Source: Erwinia sp. E602 (GTDB taxonomy: Bacteria; Pseudomonadota; Gammaproteobacteria; Enterobacterales; Enterobacteriaceae). Taken from it: 64,000 nucleotides of DNA. Position numbers and translations under genes: made by a program. This document shows, one piece after another, positions 1-10,142 of this stretch (its first letter is position 1; each line of letters begins with the position of its first letter). A model generated the notes under the pieces. It saw nothing but the letters and a program-made list of their open reading frames with translations, had not been told where the DNA came from and ran no database searches. Where the stretch lies: positions 3,720,001 through 3,784,000 of the forward strand of contig NZ_CP046582.1 in assembly GCF_018141005.1 (NCBI RefSeq), given 5' to 3'.

Positions 1-19
1 CCGGGCAGGATTAACGCCA

Positions 20-1294
20 CTACTCGCCAGAAGCCTGCTGCGCTTCCGACTGGCCATAGATCAGCTTCGGCGCGCCGTTGCCGTCAATTACCGACTCATC
101 CACCACCACTTTCTCCACATCGTCCAGCGACGGCAGGTCGTACATGGTGTCCAGCAGCGCGGCTTCGACAATCGAACGCAGGCCACGGGCGCCGGTCTTA
201 CGCGACATCGCCTTCTTCGCGATGGCGGTCAGCGCCTCGTCACGGAACTCGAGGTCCACGCCTTCCAGGTTAAACAGCGCCTGGTACTGCTTGGTCAGCG
301 CGTTTTTCGGCTCGCGCAGGATCTGGATCAGCGCGTCTTCGCTCAGTTCGGTCAGCGTCGCCACCACCGGCAGACGGCCGATAAACTCAGGGATCAGGCC
401 GAACTTGATCAGGTCCTCCGGCTCAACCTGCGCCAGCAGCTCCCCTTCCGTCGCCTTCTCCGCCTTGCCCTTCACCGTGGCGCCAAAGCCGATGCCGGAA
501 CCGGTGTCCACGCGCTGCGAGACCACCTTATCCAGGCCGGCAAACGCGCCGCCGCAGATAAACAGGATTTTCGAGGTGTCGACCTGCAGAAACTCCTGCT
601 GCGGATGCTTGCGTCCGCCCTGCGGCGGCACCGCGGCCACCGTGCCTTCGATCAGCTTCAGCAGCGCCTGCTGCACGCCCTCACCGGAGACGTCGCGGGT
701 GATCGACGGGTTGTCTGACTTGCGGGAGATCTTATCGATCTCATCAATGTAGACGATGCCGCGCTGGGCCTTCTGCACGTCGTAGTCACACTTCTGCAGC
801 AGCTTCTGAATGATGTTTTCCACGTCTTCACCGACGTAACCGGCTTCGGTCAGCGTGGTGGCATCCGCCATGGTAAAGGGCACGTCAAGCAGCCGCGCCA
901 GCGTTTCCGCCAGCAGCGTTTTACCGCTGCCGGTCGGCCCGATCAGCAGAATGTTACTTTTGCCCAGCTCGATGCCGTTGCTGGTATCGCCGTTGCGCAG
1001 GCGCTTGTAGTGGTTATATACCGCCACCGCCAGCACCTTTTTTGCCCGCTCCTGGCCGATGACGTAGTCATCCAGGTGGTGGCGGATTTCATGCGGCGTC
1101 GGCAGGGAGTTACGCTCGCGGTGCGGCGCCACTTCCTTAATCTCTTCGCGGATAATGTCGTTGCAGAGTTCAACGCACTCATCGCAAACGTACACTGACG
1201 GGCCGGCAATCAGCTTGCGCACTTCATGCTGGCTTTTGCCGCAAAAAGAGCAGTACAGCAGCTTCCCTGAACCGTCTTTGCGTTTTTCAGTCAT
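20..1294 (-). CDS. clpX: ATP-dependent Clp protease ATP-binding subunit ClpX
   Basis: ClpX is the AAA+ unfoldase that recognises tagged substrates such as ssrA-tagged proteins, unfolds them with ATP and threads them into ClpP in the cytoplasm. The 424-residue product has the N-terminal zinc-binding domain with C15, C18, C37 and C40, a Walker A loop GPTGSGKT near residue 118, Walker B IVYIDEID, and the ClpP-contacting GIGF loop near residue 266. The length matches E. coli ClpX. It lies 87 bases downstream of clpP on the same strand, the usual clpP-clpX operon, so it should share the heat-shock promoter upstream of clpP. The stop codon is 19 bases from the window edge, beyond which lon would be expected. 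Confidence 0.99.
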   Translation of the reverse strand: MTEKRKDGSGKLLYCSFCGKSQHEVRKLIAGPSVYVCDECVELCNDIIREEIKEVAPHRERNSLPTPHEIRHHLDDYVIGQERAKKVLAVAVYNHYKRLRNGDTSNGIELGKSNILLIGPTGSGKTLLAETLARLLDVPFTMADATTLTEAGYVGEDVENIIQKLLQKCDYDVQKAQRGIVYIDEIDKISRKSDNPSITRDVSGEGVQQALLKLIEGTVAAVPPQGGRKHPQQEFLQVDTSKILFICGGAFAGLDKVVSQRVDTGSGIGFGATVKGKAEKATEGELLAQVEPEDLIKFGLIPEFIGRLPVVATLTELSEDALIQILREPKNALTKQYQALFNLEGVDLEFRDEALTAIAKKAMSRKTGARGLRSIVEAALLDTMYDLPSLDDVEKVVVDESVIDGNGAPKLIYGQSEAQQASGE

Positions 1295-1381
1295 TCACTC
1301 CCCCTAAAACCCCGATCGGACTCAATGAGACAGGCCGCCAGTCGCGGCGGCTCTGCTCTGCAACGTCGATCCGGCAAATAA

Positions 1382-2005
1382 TCAGTTACGCTGTGCCAGC
1401 ACAGAATCCACTAAGCCATACTCAACGGCTTCGCTGGCCGACAGGAAGCGATCGCGGTTGGTGTCACGCTCAATCGTTTCGATACTCTGACCCGTGTGCT
1501 TCGCCATCAACTCGTTCATCATCTGTTTGGTCTTGATGATTTCACGGGCATGGATATCAATGTCTGACGCCTGTCCCTGGAAACCACCCAGCGGCTGGTG
1601 GATCATCACACGTGAGTTTGGCAGGCAGTAGCGCTTACCTTTCGCGCCGGCGGTCAGCAGGAACGCGCCCATTGAGCAGGCCTGGCCCATACAGATGGTG
1701 CTGACGTCGGGTTTGATAAACTGCATGGTGTCATAAATAGACATCCCTGCGGTGATCACGCCACCCGGCGAGTTAATATAGAGATGGATATCCTTTTCCG
1801 GATTTTCCGCTTCCAGGAACAGCATCTGCGCCACGATCAGGTTGGCCATATGGTCTTCGACCTGACCGGTCAGGAAAATAATGCGCTCTTTGAGCAGGCG
1901 CGAGTAAATGTCGTAAGAACGCTCTCCACGAGAGGTTTGTTCGACTACCATCGGCACTAAAGCCATATGGGGTGCCATTTGTTCACGTTCGCCACTGTAT
2001 GACAT
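1382..2005 (-). CDS. clpP: ATP-dependent Clp protease proteolytic subunit ClpP
   Basis: ClpP forms the tetradecameric serine-protease chamber that degrades proteins delivered by ClpX or ClpA. The chosen start gives 207 residues beginning MSYSGERE, the same length and N-terminus as the E. coli precursor; an earlier in-frame start would add 12 residues that the family lacks. A good ribosome site (CAGGAGACGGTA) precedes this start. Catalytic Ser111 and His136 are present. The residue before the catalytic serine is Cys110, where E. coli (from memory) has alanine. The first gene of the clpP-clpX operon, it is preceded by a sigma-32-type promoter. Confidence 0.98.
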   Translation of the reverse strand: MSYSGEREQMAPHMALVPMVVEQTSRGERSYDIYSRLLKERIIFLTGQVEDHMANLIVAQMLFLEAENPEKDIHLYINSPGGVITAGMSIYDTMQFIKPDVSTICMGQACSMGAFLLTAGAKGKRYCLPNSRVMIHQPLGGFQGQASDIDIHAREIIKTKQMMNELMAKHTGQSIETIERDTNRDRFLSASEAVEYGLVDSVLAQRN

Positions 2006-2143
2006 TACCGTCTCCTGGATAAATTTCATTTGGCAATACACTCTGTAGCGATTCTACGTAAGAGCGTTCGGGGACACGATGTGCCCAGGCCTTCCACCCG
2101 ACGCGTCCACAGAGTCATCGGGCCTGATGACTTCGTTGTTACA

Positions 2144-2172
2144 ATTTGGGGATTTGTATCGGCTATTTCAAG
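2144..2172 (-). promoter_or_regulatory. Sigma-32 (heat-shock) type promoter for clpPX
   Basis: Read on the minus strand, CTTGAAA is followed by a 14-base spacer and CCCCAAAT. This fits the RpoH consensus (CTTGAAA, 11-16 bases, CCCCATNT) closely. It sits about 140 bases upstream of the clpP start, and heat-shock control of clpP is established in E. coli. Use of this site here is inferred. Confidence 0.75.
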
Positions 2173-2287
2173 CATAACAACGTTTTTATTAACTGCTAAC
2201 CAGGAAAAGTGGCTCAGACGATAATTTGCAGATTAAATGAGCAAATCGTCAAAAAAGCAGTGCGCTGTAACGCTCTGAAATGCAAAA

Positions 2288-2310
2288 GCCCGCGACCAAA
2301 GGACGCGGGC
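2288..2310 (-). terminator. Rho-independent terminator of tig
   Basis: GCCCGCG at 2288-2294 pairs with CGCGGGC at 2304-2310. On the minus strand the stem is followed by four U residues. It lies 27 bases beyond the tig stop codon. Confidence 0.8.
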
Positions 2311-2336
2311 TTGGATCACACTACCGGTTCGGAGAA

Positions 2337-3641
2337 TCAGGCCGTTTGGGTCTGGTTCATCAGTTCCTGGAAGTTGGTCTCTTTTTCGGTCACTTTGGCT
2401 TTTTCCAGCACGGCTTCAACAGCCTGCTCTTCCAGAGCAACGTTACGCATGTTGTTCATCAGCTCGGTATTTTTGCTGTAGAACTCGATCACTTCTGATG
2501 GATCTTCGTAAGCCGAAGCCATCTCTTCGATCAGCGCTTTAACACGATCTTCGTCAGCTTTCAGCTCGTGGGTACGAATCACTTCACCCAGCAGCAGGCC
2601 AACAACAACGCGGCGTTTAGCCTGCTCTTCGAACAGCTCGCGTGGAAGCTCCAGCGCCTGTTTCTCGTTGCCACCAAAACGCTGTGCAGCCTGACGCTTC
2701 AGCACGTCGATTTCACCATCGATCAGCGCAGCAGGAACGTCGATGTCGTTGGCTTTCACCAGACCGTCGATCGCCTGAGTCTTCACGCGGTTACGCACGG
2801 CGCCTTTCAGCTCACGTTGCATGTTCTTGCGTACTTCGGTACGCAGGCCAGCCACAGAACCATCTTCCACGCCGAAACGCTTGATGAACTCTTCGGTGAA
2901 CTCTGGCAGCTCGCGCTCTTCAACTTTCTTCAGCACGATTTCGAACTTCGCCGCTTTCCCTTTCAGGTTTTCAGCGTGGTAATCGTCCGGGAAGTTGACG
3001 TCGATGGTGAAGGTTTCACCAGCTTTACGACCGGTAATGCCCTCTTCGAAGCCTGGGATCATACGACCCTGGCCCATTGCGAGCACGAAGTCAGAGGCTT
3101 TGCCGCCTTCAAACTCTTCGCCGTCAACAGAACCGGTGAAATCGATGGTCGCGCGATCTTCAGCGGTCGCAGCAGCATCGGTCTCTTTCCAGGTTGCCTG
3201 CTGCTTACGCAGCGTGTCCAGCATGGTGTCGACGTCGGCATCGGTCACTTCAACTACCGGTTTTTCAACTTCGATAGCGTCCAGACCCTGCAGCTCAACT
3301 TCCGGATACACTTCAAACTCGGCGGTGAAGGTGAAGTCTTCACCTTCGGTGTAGGCGCCTGGTACGTAGTTTGGCGCACCGGCCGGGTTAATTTTATCTT
3401 TGATGATCGCGTCAACAAAACCGCGCTGCATCAGATCGCCCAGCACGTCCTGGCGAACAGAGGCGCCGTAACGCTGTGCAACTACGGTCATCGGCACTTT
3501 TCCTTTACGGAAACCGTCGATGCGTACTTTCTTAGCAACGTTAACCAGCTCGTTTTTAACCGCAGTGGCGATCACATCTTTATCGATGGTAATCGTTACG
3601 CGACGGCCCAGGCCCTGAGTTGTTTCTACTGAAACTTGCAT
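2337..3641 (-). CDS. tig: Trigger factor, ribosome-associated chaperone and prolyl isomerase
   Basis: Trigger factor binds the ribosomal exit tunnel at protein L23 and shields nascent chains; its middle domain is an FKBP-type peptidyl-prolyl isomerase. The 434-residue product has the ribosome-docking signature GFRKGKVP at residues 43-50, the FKBP-like domain at about 150-245 and the C-terminal chaperone arms. E. coli Tig has 432 residues. It is a single-gene unit upstream of clpP, with its own promoter at 3814-3842 and a hairpin terminator just past the stop. The downstream position next to clpPX is the conserved enterobacterial order. Confidence 0.99.
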   Translation of the reverse strand: MQVSVETTQGLGRRVTITIDKDVIATAVKNELVNVAKKVRIDGFRKGKVPMTVVAQRYGASVRQDVLGDLMQRGFVDAIIKDKINPAGAPNYVPGAYTEGEDFTFTAEFEVYPEVELQGLDAIEVEKPVVEVTDADVDTMLDTLRKQQATWKETDAAATAEDRATIDFTGSVDGEEFEGGKASDFVLAMGQGRMIPGFEEGITGRKAGETFTIDVNFPDDYHAENLKGKAAKFEIVLKKVEERELPEFTEEFIKRFGVEDGSVAGLRTEVRKNMQRELKGAVRNRVKTQAIDGLVKANDIDVPAALIDGEIDVLKRQAAQRFGGNEKQALELPRELFEEQAKRRVVVGLLLGEVIRTHELKADEDRVKALIEEMASAYEDPSEVIEFYSKNTELMNNMRNVALEEQAVEAVLEKAKVTEKETNFQELMNQTQTA

Positions 3642-3813
3642 CTTATTACCTCAAAAAATCACGTGCTCGGTCGACTTCAGACTGGCCCTGTCCACGGGTG
3701 CAGGCACCCTGAACAGCGTCGGTCTAAGAACCGGGACGGCTTCTGATGTCAGAACCGCGTTCCCTGTTACGCAGAAGCGTCCCGAAGACATTCCGGAAAA
3801 AAATTAGACGCGC

Positions 3814-3842
3814 ATTATAGCTGCAACGTCAAAGCGAGTCGA
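3814..3842 (-). promoter_or_regulatory. Probable sigma-70 promoter of tig
   Basis: On the minus strand TCGACT and a perfect TATAAT are separated by 17 bases. The start of transcription would be about 165 bases before the tig start codon. The -35 matches the consensus at four of six positions. Confidence 0.5.
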
Positions 3843-3940
3843 GGCGACACCTCCCCTCTAAACAGGCTACTTTTTACATTTTTAAGGTAAAACCGCAAGA
3901 AATTGCTGCAGCAGATGCCAACTGCGCCCAGAAACAAGAA

Positions 3941-3958
3941 AACGGCCCGCAGGCCGTT
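3941..3958 (-). terminator. Rho-independent terminator of bolA
   Basis: AACGGCC at 3941-3947 pairs with GGCCGTT at 3952-3958 around a 4-base loop. On the minus strand the stem runs into a TTTTCTTG tail, 20 bases past the bolA stop. Confidence 0.75.
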
Positions 3959-3978
3959 TGTTTAATTCGTATGCGAAA

Positions 3979-4293
3979 TCAGGCCAGCGTGCCCGCGCCG
4001 CGACAGTTTGGAGAGGCAGGTACGGTATCCTGCAGACCTTGCCACTCTTTATCAGTGTAGCTGTGCAACGCCAGCGCATGGACGCTGCCGGCCAGCTCGT
4101 CCGCCAGCACGCCATAGATGGCACGGTGACGTGCCAGGAAGCGCTGTCCATTAAAGCTGTCGCTGACAATGATCACTTTAAAATGGCTCTCCGCCCCCGC
4201 AGGAACATTGTGCCGGTAGCTTTCGTCATGGACCTCAAGGTGCAGCGGTGAAAATGCCGTACGTAGCTTTTCTTCTATTTGTTCACGCATCAT
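3979..4293 (-). CDS. bolA: BolA family regulator of morphology and stress response
   Basis: BolA is a small class II KH-like fold protein that binds monothiol glutaredoxin with an iron-sulfur cluster and affects cell shape in stationary phase. The 104-residue product starts [10 protein letters not shown], which matches the E. coli N-terminus; a longer in-frame start adds 13 residues with no family counterpart. The conserved block [17 protein letters not shown] and the histidine-containing HALALHSYT segment are present. It is divergent from yajG and is followed by its own terminator. In E. coli the promoter is of the stationary-phase gearbox type; I did not identify that element here. Confidence 0.96.
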   Translation of the reverse strand: MMREQIEEKLRTAFSPLHLEVHDESYRHNVPAGAESHFKVIIVSDSFNGQRFLARHRAIYGVLADELAGSVHALALHSYTDKEWQGLQDTVPASPNCRGAGTLA

Positions 4294-4579
4294 ACCCGGA
4301 CTCCTCAGATTCAGAGCGGTGCCCCATCTCATTCAATATTAGTTGGTTTTTCAGTATAACCGTCGCACTTTACCGAAATTTTCGCAGCAGCGGAAAATTT
4401 TCACAGCGGCGGGTGCAACGTAATCCCCGCCGCGCAGTCAAAAAACCCGGCGCAGACACGTCTGAAAAACGGCCAACGCGATGAATTTACGCGCGATCAG
4501 CTCTTCCCCTGCTGACAGGCAGTGTTATGATGGCCGCAGTTTTGTCAGCACTACACCTTATGAAACCGAGAAAATAAGC

Positions 4580-5158
4580 ATGTTAAAAAAATTCATCTTC
4601 CCTCTGCTGGCCATGTTCGTTCTGGCTGGCTGTGCAACCAGCAGTAATACCCTTGAAGTTTCACCAAAAATTAAGCTGCCCCAGCAGGATCCGGGCCTGA
4701 TGGGCGTCACAGTCAGCATCAACGGTGCCGATCAGCGCAGCGATCAGGCGCTGGCTAAAATCAACCGCGATGGCCAGCTGGTGACGCTGACGCCTTCACG
4801 CGATCTGCGCTTCCTGCTGCAGGAGACGCTGGAGAAGCAGATGACCGCCCGCGGTTATATGATTGGCCCGAACGGTGCTGTCGATCTGCAGATCGTTGTG
4901 AACAACCTGTACGCTGATGTGACCCAGGGTAACCTGCGCTACAGCATCACCACTAAAGCGGACATTTCGATCATTGCCACGGCGAAAAATGGCAACAAGC
5001 AGGTGAAAAACTACCGCCAGGTCTATAGCGTTGAAGGCGCGCTGAGCGCGAGCAACGAGAAAATCACCAATGCGGTTAACGCCACGCTCGGCGACGTGAT
5101 CTCTGATATGGCACAGGACACCAGCGTCAGCGAGTTCATCAAGCAGAACACCCGTTAA
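4580..5158 (+). CDS. yajG: YajG family lipoprotein
   Basis: This is a 192-residue predicted lipoprotein of the conserved enterobacterial YajG family, whose role is unknown. The start at 4580 gives a typical type II signal with the lipobox LAGC and the acylated cysteine at residue 18; a longer frame from 4481 would bury this signal behind 33 residues. There is no aspartate directly after the cysteine, so outer-membrane sorting is expected. It lies directly upstream of ampG, as in E. coli, separated by a strong hairpin. A role in peptidoglycan recycling is suggested only by this neighbourhood. Confidence 0.93.
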   Translation: MLKKFIFPLLAMFVLAGCATSSNTLEVSPKIKLPQQDPGLMGVTVSINGADQRSDQALAKINRDGQLVTLTPSRDLRFLLQETLEKQMTARGYMIGPNGAVDLQIVVNNLYADVTQGNLRYSITTKADISIIATAKNGNKQVKNYRQVYSVEGALSASNEKITNAVNATLGDVISDMAQDTSVSEFIKQNTR

Positions 5159-5165
5159 TCACTTT

Positions 5166-5188
5166 CAGCCCGGCAGGATGCCGGGCTG
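5166..5188 (+). terminator. Hairpin between yajG and ampG
   Basis: A perfect 9-base stem, CAGCCCGGC at 5166-5174 and GCCGGGCTG at 5180-5188, begins 8 bases past the yajG stop. There is no U run after it, so it may reduce read-through or protect the yajG message rather than stop transcription fully. Confidence 0.45.
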
Positions 5189-5201
5189 TCATAAGGCCCT
5201 T

Positions 5202-6689
5202 ATGCCCAGCCATTATCTGCACATCTTTACCCGGCGTAACTCCGCCCTGCTTCTGTTACTGGGTTTTGCTTCCGGCCTGCCGCTGGCGCTCACCTCCGGC
5301 ACCCTACAGGCATGGATGGCCGTCGAAAATATCGATATCAAAACCATCGGTTTCTTCTCTCTGGTAGGCCAGGCCTACGTCTTTAAGTTTCTCTGGTCAC
5401 CGTTGATGGATCGCTATACGCCGCCGTTTCTTGGGCGTCGTCGTGGCTGGCTGCTGATCACCCAGCTGCTGTTAATCGTCGGTATTGCACTGATGGGCTT
5501 TATGCAGCCCTCTCGTGATTTAACGCTGCTGGCCGCGCTGGCGGTGCTGGTCGCGTTCTGCTCTGCCTCACAGGATATTGTTTTCGATGCCTGGAAAACC
5601 GACGTGTTGCCGGCGGAAGAACGCGGCAGCGGTGCGGCGATCAGCGTGCTGGGCTATCGCCTGGCGATGCTGGTCTCCGGTGGCCTGGCGCTGTGGCTGG
5701 CGGACCGCTTCCTCGGCTGGCAGGCAATCTGGTGGCTGATGGCCGCGATGATGGTGCCCGGCGTGATCGCCACCCTGCTGGCGAAAGAACCCGATGACAG
5801 GATTGAGCGTCCGCGCACGCTTGAGGCGGCAGTGGTCGCGCCGCTGCGCGATTTCTTTAACCGCAACAACGCCTGGCTGATCCTGTCGCTGATTGTGCTG
5901 TATAAACTCGGCGATGCCTTTGCCGCCAGCCTGACCACCATTTTCCTGATCCGGGGCGTGGGCTTCGATGCCGGCGACGTGGGCCTGGTTAATAAAACGC
6001 TGGGGCTGGTGGCGACCATTATCGGCGCGCTGGCCGGCGGCCTGTTGATGCAGCGGCTGAGCCTGTTCCGTGCGTTAATGCTGTTTGGCCTGTTGCAGGC
6101 CGTCTCTAACCTCGGTTACTGGATACTGGCCGTTACCGACAGGCATCTGTACAGCATGGCAGCAGCGGTGACGGTAGAAAACCTGTGCGGCGGCATGGGC
6201 ACCGCGGCGTTTGTCGCCCTGCTGATGACCTTGTGCAACCGCTCTTTCTCTGCCACACAGTTTGCGCTGCTTTCGGCGCTGTCAGCGGTGGGCCGCGTCT
6301 ACGTTGGCCCGGTGGCAGGCTGGTTTGTGGCCGGCTGGGGCTGGCCGACATTTTATGCTTTCTCGGTGATCGCCGCCCTGCCAGGGTTGCTGCTGCTCGC
6401 CGCCTGCCGCTCAACGCTGGAACAGGCGGCGAGCGGTAACGCCTTTCAGCCGCGGACGTCGTTTGCTGCCGGTTACCGTTGGGCCACCCGCGGGCTGGCG
6501 CTGGGCTGTCTGCTGCTGGCCATCTGGCTGGTGCTGTTGGCACTTGGGGCGTCTGGCGTACTGGCGGCTGATGCTCTCAGTTCGCTGCTGTTTGAAGCGG
6601 GTATCGTCCTGTTGCTGGCCGCCATTGTTGCGGGAACGGTAATGGATTACCGGGCGCAAAAAACGGTGCCACAGCAGCCTCAGTCCTGA
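5202..6689 (+). CDS. ampG: AmpG muropeptide permease
   Basis: AmpG is an inner-membrane major-facilitator transporter that imports GlcNAc-anhydroMurNAc peptides for cell-wall recycling and so feeds the AmpR/AmpC induction pathway. The start at 5202 gives MPSHYLHIF and 495 residues, close to the 491 of E. coli; an earlier start at 5178 would overlap the yajG hairpin. The family signature LGFASGLPLALTSGTLQAWM is at residues 22-41, and 12 to 14 hydrophobic segments cover the whole length. It is the second gene of the yajG-ampG unit. Identification by sequence and synteny is firm. Confidence 0.97.
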   Translation: MPSHYLHIFTRRNSALLLLLGFASGLPLALTSGTLQAWMAVENIDIKTIGFFSLVGQAYVFKFLWSPLMDRYTPPFLGRRRGWLLITQLLLIVGIALMGFMQPSRDLTLLAALAVLVAFCSASQDIVFDAWKTDVLPAEERGSGAAISVLGYRLAMLVSGGLALWLADRFLGWQAIWWLMAAMMVPGVIATLLAKEPDDRIERPRTLEAAVVAPLRDFFNRNNAWLILSLIVLYKLGDAFAASLTTIFLIRGVGFDAGDVGLVNKTLGLVATIIGALAGGLLMQRLSLFRALMLFGLLQAVSNLGYWILAVTDRHLYSMAAAVTVENLCGGMGTAAFVALLMTLCNRSFSATQFALLSALSAVGRVYVGPVAGWFVAGWGWPTFYAFSVIAALPGLLLLAACRSTLEQAASGNAFQPRTSFAAGYRWATRGLALGCLLLAIWLVLLALGASGVLAADALSSLLFEAGIVLLLAAIVAGTVMDYRAQKTVPQQPQS

Positions 6690-7207
6690 CGCCGGTGCCG
6701 CAATTGCTGCTGTTAACGCCTTGTTTTTACAACAAGGCATTAACAATTAAGGAGAAAAAAACGTGCGCCCCGCCCCGCAGCGAGGCTTGTGTTAACAAAC
6801 ATAAAAGGCTGCTGGAAATTTAATTTTCGGTCAGAAGGCGCCCTTAAGAAAATTTTTGGCGGGAATTAAGTGTGATAAATTAGTATTAAAAACCGGTGCG
6901 TAATCAGTTTTAGGTTAATAAATATCACACAAATGATAAGGACTTGTTAAACAATTGGGGCAATAACCGTCTGGTTATAGCGTATCTGATTTTAGCGGCT
7001 TTTTTTTCATCGTTTTTTGTTATATTAGCGCCAACCCCTTGCCAATATTCATATTTTGTCACTACCAGTAACATCTGTGATAGCCTTTGCAAAAGGTGTC
7101 AACACCCCGCTGACACAACCTGTTGCAGGTTTACAGTCCATAAACCTTCCCGTAAAATGCCGCACACACTTAAACGACAATAGAGCCCTTGTCATTGAGG
7201 TCGTTAA
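6690..7207. other. Intergenic region ampG-cyoA with cyo control region
   Basis: This 518-base AT-rich stretch separates ampG from the cyo operon. It begins with a long inverted repeat at 6711-6745. A TATATT at 7021-7026 could be the cyoA -10 element. GTTAA-containing words near 6914 and 6946 resemble halves of ArcA sites, and E. coli cyo is ArcA-repressed, but I could not fit the 11-base repeat spacing. No credible gene is present; one 79-codon frame with a TTG start has no ribosome site and a cysteine-rich, unstructured translation. Confidence 0.65.
6711..6745. repeat. Long inverted repeat downstream of ampG
   Basis: Fifteen bases at 6711-6725 pair with 6731-6745 with one mismatch around a 5-base loop. 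Neither side carries a U tract, so it is an unusual terminator if it is one. It may mark the 3' end of the ampG message. Confidence 0.6.
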
Positions 7208-8146
7208 ATGAGACTCAGTAAATACAATAAAAGTTTGGGGATTTTCTCGTTAATCGCAGGCACTATTTTACTTAGTGGCTGCGATAGCGCGTTGTTAAAT
7301 CCCAAAGGACAGGTTGCACTGGAGCAGCGTTCATTGATTCTGACAGCCTTTGGCTTGATGATGATCGTCGTGATCCCCGCAGTCCTGATGGCCGTTGTGT
7401 TCGCCTGGAAATATCGGGCTTCTAACACTAACGCCAAATACAGCCCGAACTGGTCACACTCGAATAAAGTTGAAGCCGTGGTCTGGACTGTTCCAATCTT
7501 AATCATTGTTTTCCTTGGAATTTTGACGTGGAAATCAACCCACGCTCTGGAACCAAGCAAGCCGCTGGTGCACGATGCCAAGCCGATCGAGATTGAAGTA
7601 GTGTCGCTTGACTGGAAATGGCTGTTCATTTACCCGGAACAGGGTATTGCGACCGTCAACCAGATTGCTTTCCCGGCTAACCGCCCGGTGAGCTTCAAGA
7701 TTACCTCGAACACCGTGATGAACTCCTTCTTCATTCCAACCCTCGGTAGCCAGATTTACGCTATGGCGGGTATGCAGACTAAACTGCATCTGATTGCGAA
7801 TGAACCTGGCACCTTTGACGGTATCTCCTCAAACTTCAGTGGTCGTGGCTTCTCTGGTATGAAGTTCAAAGCGATTGCAACGCCTGACGAAGCAACCTTC
7901 GATCAGTGGGTAGCAAAAGTGAAGCAGTCACCAGATGCACTGGCCTCCATGGATGATTTCAAAAAGGTGGCAGCACCAAGCGAAAATAATCCAGTGGCGT
8001 ACTACTCAAGCGTGAAGCCTGGCCTGTTCAGCGACGTTATTGGGCAGTTTATGACCAGCCACGGTGGAAGCATGGACATGTCTCACGGCGAAGGCCATGA
8101 AGGTATGGATATGAGCAACTCCGCTCACGCGGGAGCCGAGGAATAA
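7208..8146 (+). CDS. cyoA: Cytochrome bo3 ubiquinol oxidase subunit II
   Basis: CyoA is subunit II of the proton-pumping quinol oxidase that reduces oxygen in the inner membrane. The 312-residue product is a lipoprotein with lipobox LSGC and Cys25, followed by two transmembrane segments and a periplasmic cupredoxin-fold domain. As in quinol oxidases generally, the copper A ligands of cytochrome c oxidases are missing. The C-terminus (about residues 285-312) is rich in Met, His, Gly and Asp/Glu. It heads the cyoABCDE operon, with cyoB starting 5 bases after its stop. E. coli CyoA has 315 residues. Confidence 0.98.
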   Translation: MRLSKYNKSLGIFSLIAGTILLSGCDSALLNPKGQVALEQRSLILTAFGLMMIVVIPAVLMAVVFAWKYRASNTNAKYSPNWSHSNKVEAVVWTVPILIIVFLGILTWKSTHALEPSKPLVHDAKPIEIEVVSLDWKWLFIYPEQGIATVNQIAFPANRPVSFKITSNTVMNSFFIPTLGSQIYAMAGMQTKLHLIANEPGTFDGISSNFSGRGFSGMKFKAIATPDEATFDQWVAKVKQSPDALASMDDFKKVAAPSENNPVAYYSSVKPGLFSDVIGQFMTSHGGSMDMSHGEGHEGMDMSNSAHAGAEE

Positions 8147-8150
8147 TACG

Positions 8151-10142
8151 ATGTTAGGAAAATTAACACTGGAAGCAGTGCCGTATCACGAACCGATTAT
8201 CATGGTTACCGTGGCTGGCATCATCCTGGGTGGCCTGGCACTGGTTGCCGCACTGACTTACTTCGGTAAGTGGAAATATCTGTGGACCGAATGGCTGACG
8301 TCAGTCGACCACAAAAAACTCGGTATCATGTACATCATTATGGCTTTCGTCATGCTGCTGCGCGGCTTTGCCGATGCCGTAATGATGCGTACCCAGCAGG
8401 TGCTAGCCTCTGCGGGTGAAGCGGGCATTCTACCACCGCACCACTACGACCAGATCTTCACCGCCCATGGCGTGATCATGATCTTCTTCGTAGCGATGCC
8501 GTTCGTGGTTGGTCTGATGAACATTGCTGTTCCTCTGCAGATCGGCGCGCGCGACGTGGCCTACCCGTTCCTGAACAACCTGAGCTTCTGGTTCACCGCG
8601 GTCGGTGTGGTTCTGGTTAACCTGTCACTGGGTGTGGGCGAGTTCGCACAGACCGGCTGGCTGGCTTATCCGCCACTCTCGGGAGCGGAATACAGTCCGG
8701 GGGTCGGTGTTGACTACTGGATATGGAGTCTACAGCTCTCCGGTATTGGTACGACCCTGACCGGTATCAACTTCTTCGTGACCATCATGAAGATGCGTGC
8801 GCCGGGCATGACCATGTTCAAAATGCCGGTGTTTACCTGGGCTTCCCTGTGTACCAACGTGCTGATCATCGCCGCGTTCCCGGTTCTCACCGTGACCCTG
8901 GCTCTGCTGACCCTTGACCGTTATCTTGGTTTCCATTTCTTTACCAATGATATGGGCGGCAACATGATGATGTACGTGAACCTGATTTGGGTTTGGGGAC
9001 ATCCGGAAGTGTACATCCTGGTTCTGCCGGTCTTCGGTGTGTTCTCAGAGATTGTTGCAACCTTCTCGAAAAAACGTCTGTTTGGTTACACCTCTCTGGT
9101 GTGGGCAACGGTGGTAATTACCATCCTGTCCTTCATCGTATGGCTGCACCACTTCTTCACCATGGGTGCTGGCGCCAACGTTAACGCCTTCTTCGGTATT
9201 ATGACGATGATTATCGCCATTCCTACCGGGGTGAAAATCTTTAACTGGCTGTTCACCATGTATCAGGGCCGCATTCAGATGCACTCTGCGATGCTGTGGA
9301 CCGTTGGCTTCCTGGTCACCTTCTCTGTAGGTGGTATGACCGGGGTGCTGCTGGCCGTACCAGGTGCGGACTTCGTTCTGCATAACAGTCTTTTCCTGAT
9401 TGCCCACTTCCATAACGTGATTATCGGTGGTGTGGTGTTCGGTTGCTTCGCTGGTGTGACCTACTGGTTCCCGAAAGCGTTCGGCTTCACGCTGAATGAA
9501 ACCTGGGGTATCCGTGCGTTCTGGTTCTGGATTATCGGCTTCTTCACTGCCTTTATGCCGCTGTACGTGCTGGGCTTCATGGGTATGACCCGTCGTATCA
9601 GCCAGGATATCGATCCGCAGTTCCACCCGATGCTGGTTGTCGCAGCCTGTGGTGCTGGTCTGATCGCCTGTGGCGTTATCTGCCAGGCCATTCAGTTCTA
9701 CGTCTCCGTACGTGACCGTGAACTGAACCGTGACCTGACCGGTGACCCGTGGGGCGGCCGTACGCTGGAGTGGGCAACCTCTTCACCACCGCCGTTCTAT
9801 AACTTTGCTATTGTCCCTGAAATCCAGGAACGTGATGCGTTCTGGGAAATGAAAGAGAAAGGCGAAGCGTACAAGAAACCTGCGCATTATGACGAAATTC
9901 ATATGCCTAAGAACAGCGGTGCCGGTGTGGTTATTGGCTTCTTCTCGCTGGTATTTGGTTTCGCTGCGATCTGGCATATCTGGTGGCTGCTCGGTCTGTC
10001 CTTCGTGGCCATGATCGTATCCTGGATCGTTAAGAGCTTTGACGAAGACGTGGATTACTACGTTCCTGTTGCCGAGATCGAAAAAATCGAGAATCAGCAC
10101 TTTGACGAAATTAGCAAAGCAGGCCTGAAAAATGTCAACTGA
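8151..10142 (+). CDS. cyoB: Cytochrome bo3 ubiquinol oxidase subunit I
   Basis: CyoB is the catalytic subunit with low-spin haem b, high-spin haem o3 and copper B. The 663-residue length equals that of E. coli. The metal-binding histidine motifs are visible: [27 protein letters not shown] with the His-Tyr pair, HHFFTMGAG, and HFHNVIIGG. About 15 hydrophobic segments span the chain. The gene ends inside cyoC: the two coding regions overlap by 11 bases, consistent with coupled translation of the operon. Confidence 0.99.
   Translation: MLGKLTLEAVPYHEPIIMVTVAGIILGGLALVAALTYFGKWKYLWTEWLTSVDHKKLGIMYIIMAFVMLLRGFADAVMMRTQQVLASAGEAGILPPHHYDQIFTAHGVIMIFFVAMPFVVGLMNIAVPLQIGARDVAYPFLNNLSFWFTAVGVVLVNLSLGVGEFAQTGWLAYPPLSGAEYSPGVGVDYWIWSLQLSGIGTTLTGINFFVTIMKMRAPGMTMFKMPVFTWASLCTNVLIIAAFPVLTVTLALLTLDRYLGFHFFTNDMGGNMMMYVNLIWVWGHPEVYILVLPVFGVFSEIVATFSKKRLFGYTSLVWATVVITILSFIVWLHHFFTMGAGANVNAFFGIMTMIIAIPTGVKIFNWLFTMYQGRIQMHSAMLWTVGFLVTFSVGGMTGVLLAVPGADFVLHNSLFLIAHFHNVIIGGVVFGCFAGVTYWFPKAFGFTLNETWGIRAFWFWIIGFFTAFMPLYVLGFMGMTRRISQDIDPQFHPMLVVAACGAGLIACGVICQAIQFYVSVRDRELNRDLTGDPWGGRTLEWATSSPPPFYNFAIVPEIQERDAFWEMKEKGEAYKKPAHYDEIHMPKNSGAGVVIGFFSLVFGFAAIWHIWWLLGLSFVAMIVSWIVKSFDEDVDYYVPVAEIEKIENQHFDEISKAGLKNVN

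Larger units (their letters stand above)
2006..2336. other. Intergenic region between clpP and tig
   Basis: This 331-base stretch has no convincing gene. It holds the clpP leader and heat-shock promoter, the near-perfect dyad GTCATC/GATGAC at 2114-2131 within the leader, and the tig terminator at 2288-2310. Short open frames here lack ribosome sites and resemble no family I know. Confidence 0.7.
3642..3978. other. Intergenic region between tig and bolA
   Basis: This 337-base stretch carries the tig leader and promoter and, at its right end, the bolA terminator. I see no gene in it. Confidence 0.7.

Noticed and set aside
1672..1680. Cys110 beside the catalytic serine of ClpP as a novelty
   Set aside because: It differs from E. 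coli, but I believe cysteine occurs here in other Enterobacterales, and the catalytic residues are intact.
2568..3632. Plus-strand frame of 354 codons opposite tig
   Set aside because: It is the antisense shadow of a certain gene, with no start signal.
4370..4420. Two GAAA(A)TTTTC words between bolA and yajG
   Set aside because: They are short and simple in composition and match no site I can name with confidence.
6944..7183. 79-codon frame upstream of cyoA
   Set aside because: It starts with TTG without a ribosome site and overlaps the presumed cyo promoter.
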